Positions 32,635 through 40,618 of a stretch of DNA of 41,268 nt are shown here, piece after piece. The number at the start of each line of letters is the position of its first letter. Position 1 is the stretch's first letter. A program made the translations under genes and the position numbers. The notes under the pieces were generated by a model. It saw only the letters and a program-made list of their open reading frames with translations, was not told where the DNA came from and made no database searches. Source of the stretch: a bacterium (GTDB taxonomy: Bacteria > ARS69); contig JALGZR010000040.1 in the NCBI GenBank assembly GCA_025774805.1, positions 1 through 41,268 on the forward strand, given 5' to 3'.

Positions 32635-33144
32635 TCAGTTCAGGTTGATGCTTCCGCCCTTGATGCGGTTCGGACCGCTGGCCCGGCTCACGAGGTGCGT
32701 TCCCCGGATCAGCACCTTGCCGTCGCGCCGAAGAAGGACGGTGCTCTTGCCACACCGCAGAAGGACCTCCCGCTTCGCGTCGAAGACGAGGCGCTCTCCG
32801 TCGACGAGCACGTCGCGATTCTCGTCCAGGTCGAGTCGCACCTCCGGCCGGACGGGAGCGGGGCGGAGCTCGTCCCGGATGATTCCCACGATGATGGGGC
32901 GGTGGGGATCTCCGTTCTCGAAGAGGAGCAGAACGGGAGCGCCCACGAGGGACTCCGGCGCCTCGCCGGCTCTCGCGGGAGCGTCGACGACGGATCGCGC
33001 GGGGACGGGAACGCCGTGACTTCCGGCGAACGTCACGTGGGCGCGTCCTTCCTCGTCGATCGCCGCGATCTCGCCCACCTCGTGGTTCGAGAGATCGATT
33101 TCCGGGGCGCGCATCGCCCGGACTTTGGCCTTCTTTCCGCTCAC
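32635..33144 (-). CDS. DUF6484-type T6SS-associated protein
   Basis: 169 aa from GTG 33144, preceded by GGGGGG. The N-terminal part VGEIAAIDEEGRAHVTFAG...VPARSVVDAP and APVLLLFENGDPHRPIIVGII has the small OB/SH3-like barrel pattern seen in DUF6484 and in spike-like gp5 proteins. The C-terminal part is made of short beta repeats (DVLVDGERLVFDAKREVLLRCGKSTVLLRRDGKVLIRG), like the beta-helix stems of VgrG and phage spikes. Probably a spike or adaptor component. First gene of the minus-strand effector operon, 118 bases before DUF4150. Confidence 0.7.
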   Translation of the reverse strand: MSGKKAKVRAMRAPEIDLSNHEVGEIAAIDEEGRAHVTFAGSHGVPVPARSVVDAPARAGEAPESLVGAPVLLLFENGDPHRPIIVGIIRDELRPAPVRPEVRLDLDENRDVLVDGERLVFDAKREVLLRCGKSTVLLRRDGKVLIRGTHLVSRASGPNRIKGGSINLN

Positions 33145-33176
33145 GTATTTCCCCCCGGTGCAGGCTCGGCGACCGA

Positions 33177-33206
33177 AGTCTACACGGCCCCGCGGGAAGG
33201 GGGCAA
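33177..33206 (-). promoter_or_regulatory. Possible sigma-70 promoter of the effector arm
   Basis: On the minus strand TTGCCC (33206-33201), 18 bases, TAGACT (33182-33177). Four of six matches in each box. It would give a leader of about 30 bases before the DUF6484 GTG at 33144. Weak in such GC-rich sequence. Confidence 0.3.
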
Positions 33207-33361
33207 TCGGGCGGCCCGGTCGCCGGAGAGGGGCGAAGGGTCCGGGCGGCGCCGACGCTGCCGCGGGCGGCTTCCGTCGGGCGGCCGGCCGCCGGCCCGG
33301 CCGGAAGACCCCCCCAGACCCCCCAACCTCAACGAGGACAAGGTCCTCGGGGTTGCCCGGC

Positions 33362-33391
33362 TTGACTCGATTGCGAGCCCAGGGGTAGGAT
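33362..33391 (+). promoter_or_regulatory. Probable sigma-70 promoter of the tssA operon
   Basis: TTGACT at 33362-33367 (five of six), 18-base spacer, TAGGAT at 33386-33391 (four of six). Transcription would start near 33398, leaving a leader of about 53 bases with a 6-bp hairpin before tssA. It is the best promoter-like match in the divergent region. Confidence 0.45.
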
Positions 33392-33450
33392 CCGAGCGCC
33401 TGGAGCGCGCACGCTCCGGAGCGGGAAGAATAGGCGCGTCCAACCCAAGC

Positions 33451-34542
33451 ATGGGTACGATGATCGACCTCAGGAAGCTGCTGGAACCGATCGGCCAAGA
33501 GGTTCCCGCGGGTCCCGATCTCCGCCTGGTCACCGGCGACACCACGATTTCCGACATCGAGGAGGCCCGGCGCGAGGAGGACCCCGCGGTCGACGTCTCG
33601 GGCCAGGGCAAGGACGCCGACTGGCCGACGGTCGTCCGGTCGTGCGAGACCGCCCTCGCGGGGCAGTCGAAGGACCTCCAGCTGGCCGCTCACCTCACCG
33701 AGGGGCTCGCCTGGACGGAGGGATTCCCCGGGGTCCTCGAGGGAATCCGTCTGATGTCGGGGCTCCTCGATCAGTACTGGGACGGGGTTCACCCCGGGGT
33801 CGAGGACGGCGAGATCATCCCGCCGGTCCGGGCCAAGTGGATCTCCTGGCTGGGGACCTCGCGCGACTTCCTCACCGCGTTCCAGTCGATCCCGCTCACT
33901 TCGGGACCGGGCGTCCCCGGGCGGAGCTGGCTCGACTACCAGAACTCCCTGCGAGTGGACGAAGCGGGCCTGCGCGCGGACCAGGGCGGTTTCCGGGAGA
34001 TGATCGAGCGCGGGATGATCCCGGGCGCCGAGTGGCAAGCGGCCATGGCGTCGACCCCGATGGAGCGCCTCGCCGAGATCGTCGAGAACCTCAAGGCCAT
34101 CCAGTCCGAGACGCGCGCCCTCGATACGATCTGTACCGAGAAGTTCGAGAGCCCGCCCGATCTGACCGGGCTCTCGGGCTGCGTGGCCGACTGCCTCGAG
34201 TACCTGGAGGACCGGGTGCAGGCATCGTCACCGGGCCCGTCCGCCGCAGCGGCGTCGCCGCAGGCCGCCCCGCCGACGGAGGCGTCGGCAGGCGCCCCGG
34301 CCGCCGCGACCGACGGAGGGGGACCGATCTCCTCCCGCGACGAGGCGTATCGCCGGCTCCGGGAGGCGGCCGACTACCTTCGCCGCACCGAGCCCCACAG
34401 CCCGGTCCCGTATCTGGTCGAGCGGGCCTGTTCCTGGGGCCAGATGCCGTTTCAGGATCTGCTGCAGGACGTGCTCAAGGACGCCAAGGCCCGGGCGAGC
34501 GTTCTGGAGACCCTCGGGATGAGGGACCTTCCGAGCGAGTAG
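33451..34542 (+). CDS. tssA: Type VI secretion protein TssA
   Basis: 363 aa from ATG 33451 (a second ATG at 33460 is possible). Residues 5-130 are the ImpA N-terminal domain: LLEPIGQEVPAGPDLR, ARREEDPAVDVSG, DADWPTVVRSCETAL, LAAHLTEGLAWTEGFPGVLEG and LLDQYWDGVHPGVEDGE. An Ala/Pro-rich linker (about 245-285) leads to the C-terminal segment AADYLRRTEPHSPVPYLVERA, typical of TssA. TssA caps the baseplate and coordinates sheath growth. First gene of the structural arm. Confidence 0.92.
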   Translation: MGTMIDLRKLLEPIGQEVPAGPDLRLVTGDTTISDIEEARREEDPAVDVSGQGKDADWPTVVRSCETALAGQSKDLQLAAHLTEGLAWTEGFPGVLEGIRLMSGLLDQYWDGVHPGVEDGEIIPPVRAKWISWLGTSRDFLTAFQSIPLTSGPGVPGRSWLDYQNSLRVDEAGLRADQGGFREMIERGMIPGAEWQAAMASTPMERLAEIVENLKAIQSETRALDTICTEKFESPPDLTGLSGCVADCLEYLEDRVQASSPGPSAAAASPQAAPPTEASAGAPAAATDGGGPISSRDEAYRRLREAADYLRRTEPHSPVPYLVERACSWGQMPFQDLLQDVLKDAKARASVLETLGMRDLPSE

Positions 34543-34614
34543 TCGGGCCGAAGGACACGAGTATCGGGTTTCCACGCGGTACTCCTGCGGGAGCCGCTCA
34601 CGACGGAGATTGTC

Positions 34615-35208
34615 ATGCCAGGTGAAAGCGTTCACAAAAAGAAGGAGCGGATTCGTCCGCCCCGGGTTCACATCTCCTACGAGGTCGAGCTCCACGGCGC
34701 CCAGGTGATGAAGGAGCTGCCCTTCGTCGTGGGCGTGATGTCCGACCTCAGCGGCAATCCGAAGGAGGCCCCGCCCAGGCTCAAGGGTCGGAAGTTCGTC
34801 GAGATCGATCGGGACAACTTCGACGATGTCCTGAAGAGCATGAAGCCGCGGCTCGCCTTCAAGGTGGACAACAGGCTCCAGGACGACGACACCGAGCTCT
34901 CCGTCGAGCTCGACTTCCAGAAGATGGAGGACTTCAAGCCGGAGAACGTCGCCCGGCAGGTGAAGCCCCTGGCGGATCTCATGGACGTGCGGGACCGGCT
35001 CAAGGATCTGCTCGGGCGGACCGAGGGCAACGACCGGCTCGAGGAGATGCTCGGAGCCATCCTCCAGAACGAGGAGACGCGGAAGAAGCTGAAGGACACG
35101 CTCGGGGTCGAAGCCCCCGGCGGCGGTGGCGAAGCTGCCGGCGGGGAGGCCTCCGGCGGTGGCGGTGAGGAGGCCGGCGGCGCGGAGTCCGGCGGAGGGG
35201 AGGGCTAG
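34615..35208 (+). CDS. tssB: Type VI secretion sheath small subunit TssB (VipA)
   Basis: 197 aa. Core family features: RIRPPRVHISYEVE, KELPFVVGVMSDLSG, LKGRKFVEIDRDNFDDVL and LAFKVDNRL. After residue 165 there is an unusual Gly/Glu/Ala-rich tail (GGGGEAAGGEASGGGGEEAG and similar) not needed in the usual 160-170 residue form. TssB pairs with TssC to form the contractile sheath. 2 bases separate its stop from the ATG of tssC, as usual for this co-assembled pair. Confidence 0.95.
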   Translation: MPGESVHKKKERIRPPRVHISYEVELHGAQVMKELPFVVGVMSDLSGNPKEAPPRLKGRKFVEIDRDNFDDVLKSMKPRLAFKVDNRLQDDDTELSVELDFQKMEDFKPENVARQVKPLADLMDVRDRLKDLLGRTEGNDRLEEMLGAILQNEETRKKLKDTLGVEAPGGGGEAAGGEASGGGGEEAGGAESGGGEG

Positions 35209-35210
35209 TC

Positions 35211-36704
35211 ATGGCACAGAAGAAGGGCGCCAAGGCCACTCCGATCAAGGAGCTCATCGAGCAGGACGGCGCGACGATTCTCGAGGACATGCTCACGACC
35301 GGCATCAAGCCCCGCGACGACGCGGCGAAGGAGCGGGGGCAGTCCCTCATCAAGAACCTCGTCGAGCAGCTCCTCGATCCGGGCATGAAGGTCCAGAAGA
35401 ACGTCACGCGGACGATCAACGCGCGTATCGCCGCGATCGACGAGCTTCTCTCGGCGCAGCTCGACGAGATCCTGCATCACGACGACTTCCAGAAACTCGA
35501 GGGAGCCTGGCGCGGACTGAACCAGTTCGTCATGAGCACCGAGACGGGGGAGACGCTCAAGATCCGGGTTCTCAACGCGACCAAGAAGGAGCTCCTGCGG
35601 GACTTCCAGTCGGCGGCCGAGTTCACCGAGAGCGGCCTCTGGAAGAGCATCTACGAGTACGAGTTCGGGCTCTACGGCGGGGATCCCTACGGATGCCTGG
35701 TCGGGGACTACGACTTCGACAAGGGAGCCCAGGACATCGCGCTGCTCGAGAACATCGGCCAGGTCGCGGCCGCCGCGCACGCTCCGTTCATCAGCGCGGC
35801 CGCTCCCTCGATGTTCGCCATGGAGAGCTTCACGCAGATGCCCGATCCCCGGGATCTCGCGAAGATCTTCGACAAGACGAATCCGGAGAACACGAAGTGG
35901 CTTTCCTTCCGCGACACCGAGGACTCCCGCTTCGTCACGCTGACCCTTCCCCGGGTGCTCGGGCGCCTTCCCTACGGGAAAGACAACCCCGTCGAGGACT
36001 TCAACTACCAGGAGAGCGTCGACGGAACCGAGCACGACAAGTACCTGTGGACGAACGCCGCCTACTCGTTTGCGGGGCGTCTGACGGCGGCCTTCGCCAA
36101 GCATCACTGGTGTGTCGCGATTCGCGGTCCCGAGGGCGGCGGCCTCGTCGAGGGTCTGCCGATCCACGTCTTCAAGTCGCGCGAAGGGGACATCGGGTCG
36201 AAGTGCCCGACCGAGGTTCTCATTCCGGACACGCGGGAGAAGGAGCTGTCCGATCTCGGGTTCGTCCCGCTCCTGCACTGCAAGAACACGGACTACGCCG
36301 CGTTCTTCGGGGCCAACTCGGTGCAGCGGCCGAAGAAGTACGACGACCCGGCGGCGACCGCGAACGCCAAGCTCTCCACCCAGACGCAGTACCTGATGGC
36401 GACCTCACGCATCGCGCACTACCTGAAGGCGATCTGTCGCGACAAGGTCGGATCCTTCCAGTCGAGGTCCGAGTGCCAGCAGTTCCTGAACAAGTGGATC
36501 GGAAACTACGTGCTGGCGCAGGACGAGGCCTCGCAGGAGCTCAAGGCGAGACGACCGCTCCGCGAGGCGCGGATCGACGTGACGGACAGCAAGGCGAACC
36601 CCGGCTGCTACCGGGCGATCGCGTATCTCAGACCACACTTCCAGCTGGAGGAGCTCAACGTATCCCTGAGACTGGTGGCCGACCTCCCGGGAGCGGCCCA
36701 GTAG
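35211..36704 (+). CDS. tssC: Type VI secretion sheath large subunit TssC (VipB)
   Basis: 497 aa, normal length. Recognisable stretches: AIDELLSAQLDEILHHDDFQ, LEGAWRGLNQFVMSTETGET, YGGDPYGCLVGDYDF, HAPFISAAAPSMFAMESFTQ, LTLPRVLGRLPYG, YLWTNAAYSFAGRLTAAFAK, and the C-terminal PLREARIDVTDSKANPGCYR with YLRPHFQLEELNVSLRLVA. Forms the outer layer of the contractile sheath with TssB. Followed after 50 bases by hcp. Confidence 0.97.
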   Translation: MAQKKGAKATPIKELIEQDGATILEDMLTTGIKPRDDAAKERGQSLIKNLVEQLLDPGMKVQKNVTRTINARIAAIDELLSAQLDEILHHDDFQKLEGAWRGLNQFVMSTETGETLKIRVLNATKKELLRDFQSAAEFTESGLWKSIYEYEFGLYGGDPYGCLVGDYDFDKGAQDIALLENIGQVAAAAHAPFISAAAPSMFAMESFTQMPDPRDLAKIFDKTNPENTKWLSFRDTEDSRFVTLTLPRVLGRLPYGKDNPVEDFNYQESVDGTEHDKYLWTNAAYSFAGRLTAAFAKHHWCVAIRGPEGGGLVEGLPIHVFKSREGDIGSKCPTEVLIPDTREKELSDLGFVPLLHCKNTDYAAFFGANSVQRPKKYDDPAATANAKLSTQTQYLMATSRIAHYLKAICRDKVGSFQSRSECQQFLNKWIGNYVLAQDEASQELKARRPLREARIDVTDSKANPGCYRAIAYLRPHFQLEELNVSLRLVADLPGAAQ

Positions 36705-36754
36705 GCTCGAGTCATCGGATCGACCCGCAACCATAGATCAGAGGAGAAGGCCTC

Positions 36755-37249
36755 ATGCCTCTTTATTTGGAGATCGACGGTCTGGAAGGTCCCGTCGCCG
36801 AGGTTCCCGGAATCGGGCTCGCCGACGTCTTCACCATCGAGGGGTTCTCGCACGGCTTGAACCAGTCCTACGGGCCGGAAGGCGCGTTCGCGAGGACAAC
36901 GGGCTCCGCGAACGTCCAGCTTCTCAACGTCCAGAAGAAGGTCGACGGCTCGACTCCCCTCTTGATGCAGACTCTTTGCCAGAACGACCACTACGAAGAG
37001 GTCAACATCTACGACGCAATTGCGCTGACGGGCGGCGAGCTGCACCAGTTCATGAAGATCACGATGCGGCACGTGTCCGTCGCGGACATCCAGTACAGTG
37101 GATTCACCGAAGGGGAGGCCCAGGAGACGGTCTCGTTCCGCTTCAGCGAGATCGTCTGGGATATCGACCCGCTCGACAAGGAGACGGGCGAGGCGCTCGG
37201 AGTGAGAAGCTTCGAGTGGTCCGCCGAGGCGAGCGGTACGCGCACCTGA
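36755..37249 (+). CDS. hcp: Type VI secretion tube protein Hcp (TssD)
   Basis: 164 aa, typical length. Pattern MPLYLEIDGLEGPVA, GPEGAFARTTGSANVQLL, STPLLMQTLCQNDHYEEVNI, HQFMKITMRHVSVADIQYSG and QETVSFRFSEIVWDI is that of Hcp. Hexameric rings stack to form the tube pushed out by the sheath. A strong ribosome-binding site (GAGGAGAAGG) fits the high expression usual for hcp. A gap of 151 bases with no visible feature follows before tagJ. Confidence 0.96.
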   Translation: MPLYLEIDGLEGPVAEVPGIGLADVFTIEGFSHGLNQSYGPEGAFARTTGSANVQLLNVQKKVDGSTPLLMQTLCQNDHYEEVNIYDAIALTGGELHQFMKITMRHVSVADIQYSGFTEGEAQETVSFRFSEIVWDIDPLDKETGEALGVRSFEWSAEASGTRT

Positions 37250-37400
37250 TATTCCGAATCCCGATCGCGGGTCGAATCGCGCTCCGGGAGGTCGTGCCGA
37301 GAAGCTCAGAGCCCCTTCCGCTCCTCGGTGACGACTTCTCGGAGTCGATCGAACCGGGCTTCTCTTCCTCTTCGATCGCTCCTCCCACGCCGGACTCGCC

Positions 37401-38234
37401 ATGATCGCGCACGACCTCTGGAAGGAAGGGCGTCTCGACGACGCCATCGAGGCCCAGACCGCCGAGGTCAAGTCGAACCCGACCGATTCCGAGCGCCGCT
37501 ACTTCCTGTTCGCCCTCCTCTGCTTCACGGGAGACCTCGAACGTGCGGCCCGGCAGCTCGATGCCGTCGGCATTCAGGACGAGAAGCTCCAGGCGGGAGC
37601 CCTCATCTACCGCAACCTGCTCGCATCGGAGGCGGAGCGGCGCCGGGTCTACTCGGGAGCCACCGATCCACTTCTGCCCGGAAATCCCCCGGAGTCCCTC
37701 ACGCTCCGGGTCGAGGCGATCCAGGCCGCCGGTCTGTCGGACTGGGAATGGGCTGGGCGAACGCTGCATCGGGCGGCGGAGAAGGTGTCCCTCGTCTCGG
37801 GGACCTGTGACGGCGAGAAGTTCGACCGCCTCGAGGACACCGACGAGTTTCTCGGTCCGGTCTTCGAGATCTTCGCCGGGGGCCGCTTTCTCCTGATGCC
37901 GTTCGAGAGGATCCGGACCCTCGAGATCTCCGAGCCGAAGCACGTCCTCGACCTTCTCTGGGTGCCCGCCCACCTGGAGGACACGGAGGGGAACGTCGCC
38001 GACGTCCACCTTCCGGTCCTCTACCAGGGCTCGAACGAGGACGAGCGCGACTCCATTCGTCTCGGCCGGGAGACGGAGTGGTTCGACAGCGGGGCCGGCG
38101 TGCGAGGACGGGGACAGAAGGTCCTGTCTCTGATGACCGGCGGTGAGGGCGGGCAGGAGGACGACCGCGCGCTCCTCTCCGTGCGGTCCCTGGAGCTCGC
38201 ATCCGGAGGCGATGCCGGCCGGGCCGGAGGGTAG
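37401..38234 (+). CDS. tagJ: Type VI secretion accessory protein TagJ (ImpE)
   Basis: 277 aa. N-terminal TPR-like ImpE domain: KEGRLDDAIEAQTAEVKSNP, SERRYFLFALLCFTGDLERA and LDAVGIQDEKL. C-terminal part has DEFLGPVFEIFAGGRFLLMPFERI, EPKHVLDLLWVPA and VLYQGSNEDERDSIRLGRET, typical of ImpE. TagJ binds TssB in some systems and modulates sheath recycling by ClpV. 6 bases before tssE. Confidence 0.92.
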   Translation: MIAHDLWKEGRLDDAIEAQTAEVKSNPTDSERRYFLFALLCFTGDLERAARQLDAVGIQDEKLQAGALIYRNLLASEAERRRVYSGATDPLLPGNPPESLTLRVEAIQAAGLSDWEWAGRTLHRAAEKVSLVSGTCDGEKFDRLEDTDEFLGPVFEIFAGGRFLLMPFERIRTLEISEPKHVLDLLWVPAHLEDTEGNVADVHLPVLYQGSNEDERDSIRLGRETEWFDSGAGVRGRGQKVLSLMTGGEGGQEDDRALLSVRSLELASGGDAGRAGG

Positions 38235-38240
38235 GCGGGC

Positions 38241-38729
38241 ATGGCAGGGCCACGACGGTCGGAGATTCTCCGTCATTCCGTCATCGATCGTCTCGCGGGC
38301 GGCCGCGGCGACTCGCCTCGGGGCGGCGACCTCCGCATCGGCGTCGAGGACCTCCGCCAGGTCGTCCGCCGCGACCTGGAATGGTTGCTGAACACGCGCC
38401 TCGTGGCGCAGGAGGTCCTGCGTTATCCGGAGGCCAAGAAGTCGATTCTCGCGTACGGTCTGCCCGATCTGAGCACGTTTTCCGTCGGGGGGGCGCTCAG
38501 CATCCGGGAGATCTGCGAACTGATCGCGAACGCCGTGAAGACGTTCGAGCCGCGCCTCCAGAAGCGGAGCATCAAGGTGGAGTTCATTCCCTCGAAAGAC
38601 ATCAGTGACTTCACGATGCGCTTCCGGATCTCCGGCGTCATCCAGGTCGAGCCCATCCGCGAACCGGTGACGTTCGACACGAGCCTGGATCCGAGCAGCG
38701 GCGTCGTCACGGTCGAGGAAACGTACTAG
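38241..38729 (+). CDS. tssE: Type VI secretion baseplate protein TssE
   Basis: 162 aa with the gp25-like domain: VRRDLEWLLNTR, SILAYGLPDLSTF, REICELIANAVKTFEPRL and MRFRISGVIQVEPIREPVTF. The catalytic Glu of phage lysozyme-type relatives is not needed, as TssE is structural in the wedge of the baseplate. The stop TAG shares a base with the GTG of tssF (TAGTG). Confidence 0.94.
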   Translation: MAGPRRSEILRHSVIDRLAGGRGDSPRGGDLRIGVEDLRQVVRRDLEWLLNTRLVAQEVLRYPEAKKSILAYGLPDLSTFSVGGALSIREICELIANAVKTFEPRLQKRSIKVEFIPSKDISDFTMRFRISGVIQVEPIREPVTFDTSLDPSSGVVTVEETY

Positions 38730-40618
38730 TGCGTGACGAACTGCTTCCGTACTACGAGCGCGAGCTGCGCTACATCCGGCGACTCGCCGCCGGTTTCGCG
38801 GAGCGCTATCCAGGGGTTGCGGGACAGCTCCTTCTGGAGCCGGAGAAGTGCGAGGATCCGCACGTCGAGCGGTTGATCGAGGCCTTCGCCCTGCTGACGG
38901 CGCGTATCCGCCTCCGGATCGACGACGAGTTCTCGGAAATCTCCGACTCGATGCTCGACATCGTCTATCCCCACCTCGTCGCTCCGGTTCCCTCGCTCAC
39001 GATCGTCCAGTTCGATCTCGATCCGGATTGGGCGAAGGAGGGCGAGGGCCTGACCGTCGATCGGGGAACACGGCTGTACACGCCTCCCGTGGGCGGGGTT
39101 CGGTGCCAGTTCCGAACCTGCCATCCGGTGACGCTCTGGCCCATCCGCGTCGAGTCGGTGGAAGCCATTCCGTTGGGGGAGAACGAGCCGGGGTGCCCGG
39201 CCGGCGCTCGCGGGGCGATCCGCATTCGACTGAAGACCTTCGGCGGGCGGCCTTTCACGAAGGTGGGAGTGGACACGCTCCGCTTCTTCCTCGATCGCGA
39301 TCCCGTCGTCGTCCACCGCCTCTACGAGCTCTTCTTCCGCGACCCGCGTGGCATCCTCCTCCGCGAACCTTCGCCCGCTCCGGGGACCGGCATCGAACCC
39401 GTGCTCCTTCCGGCCTCGGTCCTCACCCCGGGCGGGTTCGACCCGGACGAAGCGGTCCTTCCCTACCCGGGCGGGTCCTCGGCCGGATATCGCCTGCTGC
39501 AGGAGTACTTCGCCTTTCCCGACAAGTTCCACGGCGCGCGGCTGGCCGGGCTCGCGCCGGCGGCGTCGCGGGTCGAGTCCGACAGTCTGGACATCCTGGT
39601 GCTCTTGGAGGAGTTCCCGATCGACCTGCAGGGCAAGGTCTCGCCCGACAACCTCAAGCTCGGGTGCGCGCCCGCGGTGAACCTGTTCGCCCACGAGGCG
39701 GACCCGGTCAAGATGAACGAGACCGACGTCGAGTACCCGATCGTTCCCGACGTGCACTCCCCCGAAGCCTTCGAGGTGCACTCGATCGAGGAGGTCACGA
39801 GCCTCGCGCCCCGGACGGGGAAGGTGCGGAAGTTCCGTCCGTTCTACGCGCTTCACCACGGCAGCGAGGACCTCTCCGACGCCGCGTTCTGGCACGCGAG
39901 CCGCCGGGCGTCGGGCCGGGAGGGAGATCGCGGAACCGAGGTGTCCCTCACCCTCGTGGACAATCAATTCCGCGCCCGCCCGCGTGAGGCCGGCGAGGTG
40001 CTCAACGTCCGCGCGCTCTGTACGAACCGCGATCTTCCCTCACGACTTCCGCTGGGCCGCGAATCGGGAGACGACTTCCGGATCGAGGGGAAACCGGGCA
40101 TCGTCCGGGTTCGTTCCCTGCGGAAGCCGACGCTCACGGTCCGCCCCTCCCTCGGCAAGGAGGGGCGGTGGAGGATCATCTCGCACCTGAGCCTGAACTT
40201 CCTGTCGATCGTGGACCATCGAGGCGACGGCGAGGCCCGCTCGGACATCTCCGGCGTCTCCAGCGGTTCTCCCGCGCTCGACGCCTTCCGGGAGATCCTG
40301 AAGCTCTACGACTTCGAGGACTCGGCGACGACGCGACACCGGATCCTCGGGCTCGTCGGGGTGGCCTCGCGGTCCGTGCTGCGGAGAATCCGGAGCCAGG
40401 GAATCTCCGTGCACGCGCGCGGTCTGGAGATCCGCCTCCGGTTCGACGAGGACCACTTCGCGGGAAGCGGCGTCTTCCTGTTCGCTTCTCTTCTGGAGCG
40501 GTTTCTCGCCCACTACGCGTCGATCAACTCCTTCGTTCAGACCGTCGCGGAAGTCCGCCAACGAGAGGGCGTGCTGAAGAAATGGCCACCGAGATCGGGA
40601 GCTCGGCAGATCCTCTGA
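38729..40618 (+). CDS. tssF: Type VI secretion baseplate protein TssF
   Basis: 629 aa from a GTG that overlaps the tssE stop. N-terminus ELLPYYERELRYIRRLAAGF with AERYPGVAGQLLLEPEKCED and PHVERLIEAFALLTARIRLR is highly typical. Further on, YPHLVAPVPSLTIVQFDLDP, LQEYFAFPDKFHGARLAGL, NLFAHEADPVKMN and the C-terminal HSRGLEIRLRF-like VHARGLEIRLRFDEDHFAGSG. Wedge component with TssE and TssG. Overlaps tssG by 37 bases. Confidence 0.96.
   Translation: MRDELLPYYERELRYIRRLAAGFAERYPGVAGQLLLEPEKCEDPHVERLIEAFALLTARIRLRIDDEFSEISDSMLDIVYPHLVAPVPSLTIVQFDLDPDWAKEGEGLTVDRGTRLYTPPVGGVRCQFRTCHPVTLWPIRVESVEAIPLGENEPGCPAGARGAIRIRLKTFGGRPFTKVGVDTLRFFLDRDPVVVHRLYELFFRDPRGILLREPSPAPGTGIEPVLLPASVLTPGGFDPDEAVLPYPGGSSAGYRLLQEYFAFPDKFHGARLAGLAPAASRVESDSLDILVLLEEFPIDLQGKVSPDNLKLGCAPAVNLFAHEADPVKMNETDVEYPIVPDVHSPEAFEVHSIEEVTSLAPRTGKVRKFRPFYALHHGSEDLSDAAFWHASRRASGREGDRGTEVSLTLVDNQFRARPREAGEVLNVRALCTNRDLPSRLPLGRESGDDFRIEGKPGIVRVRSLRKPTLTVRPSLGKEGRWRIISHLSLNFLSIVDHRGDGEARSDISGVSSGSPALDAFREILKLYDFEDSATTRHRILGLVGVASRSVLRRIRSQGISVHARGLEIRLRFDEDHFAGSGVFLFASLLERFLAHYASINSFVQTVAEVRQREGVLKKWPPRSGARQIL

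Larger units (their letters stand above)
33145..33450. other. Divergent control region between the two T6SS arms
   Basis: 306 bases with no gene. It holds one promoter candidate for each arm and two hairpins: CGAGGAC/GTCCTCG (33333-33349) upstream of the tssA promoter, and GGAGCG/CGCTCC (33402-33417) in the tssA leader. No sigma-54 type GG-N10-GC element was found. Confidence 0.45.

Noticed and set aside
33145-33450. Sigma-54 promoter for the T6SS operon
   Set aside because: No GG-N10-GC element with proper flanks was found; sigma-70-like boxes fit better.
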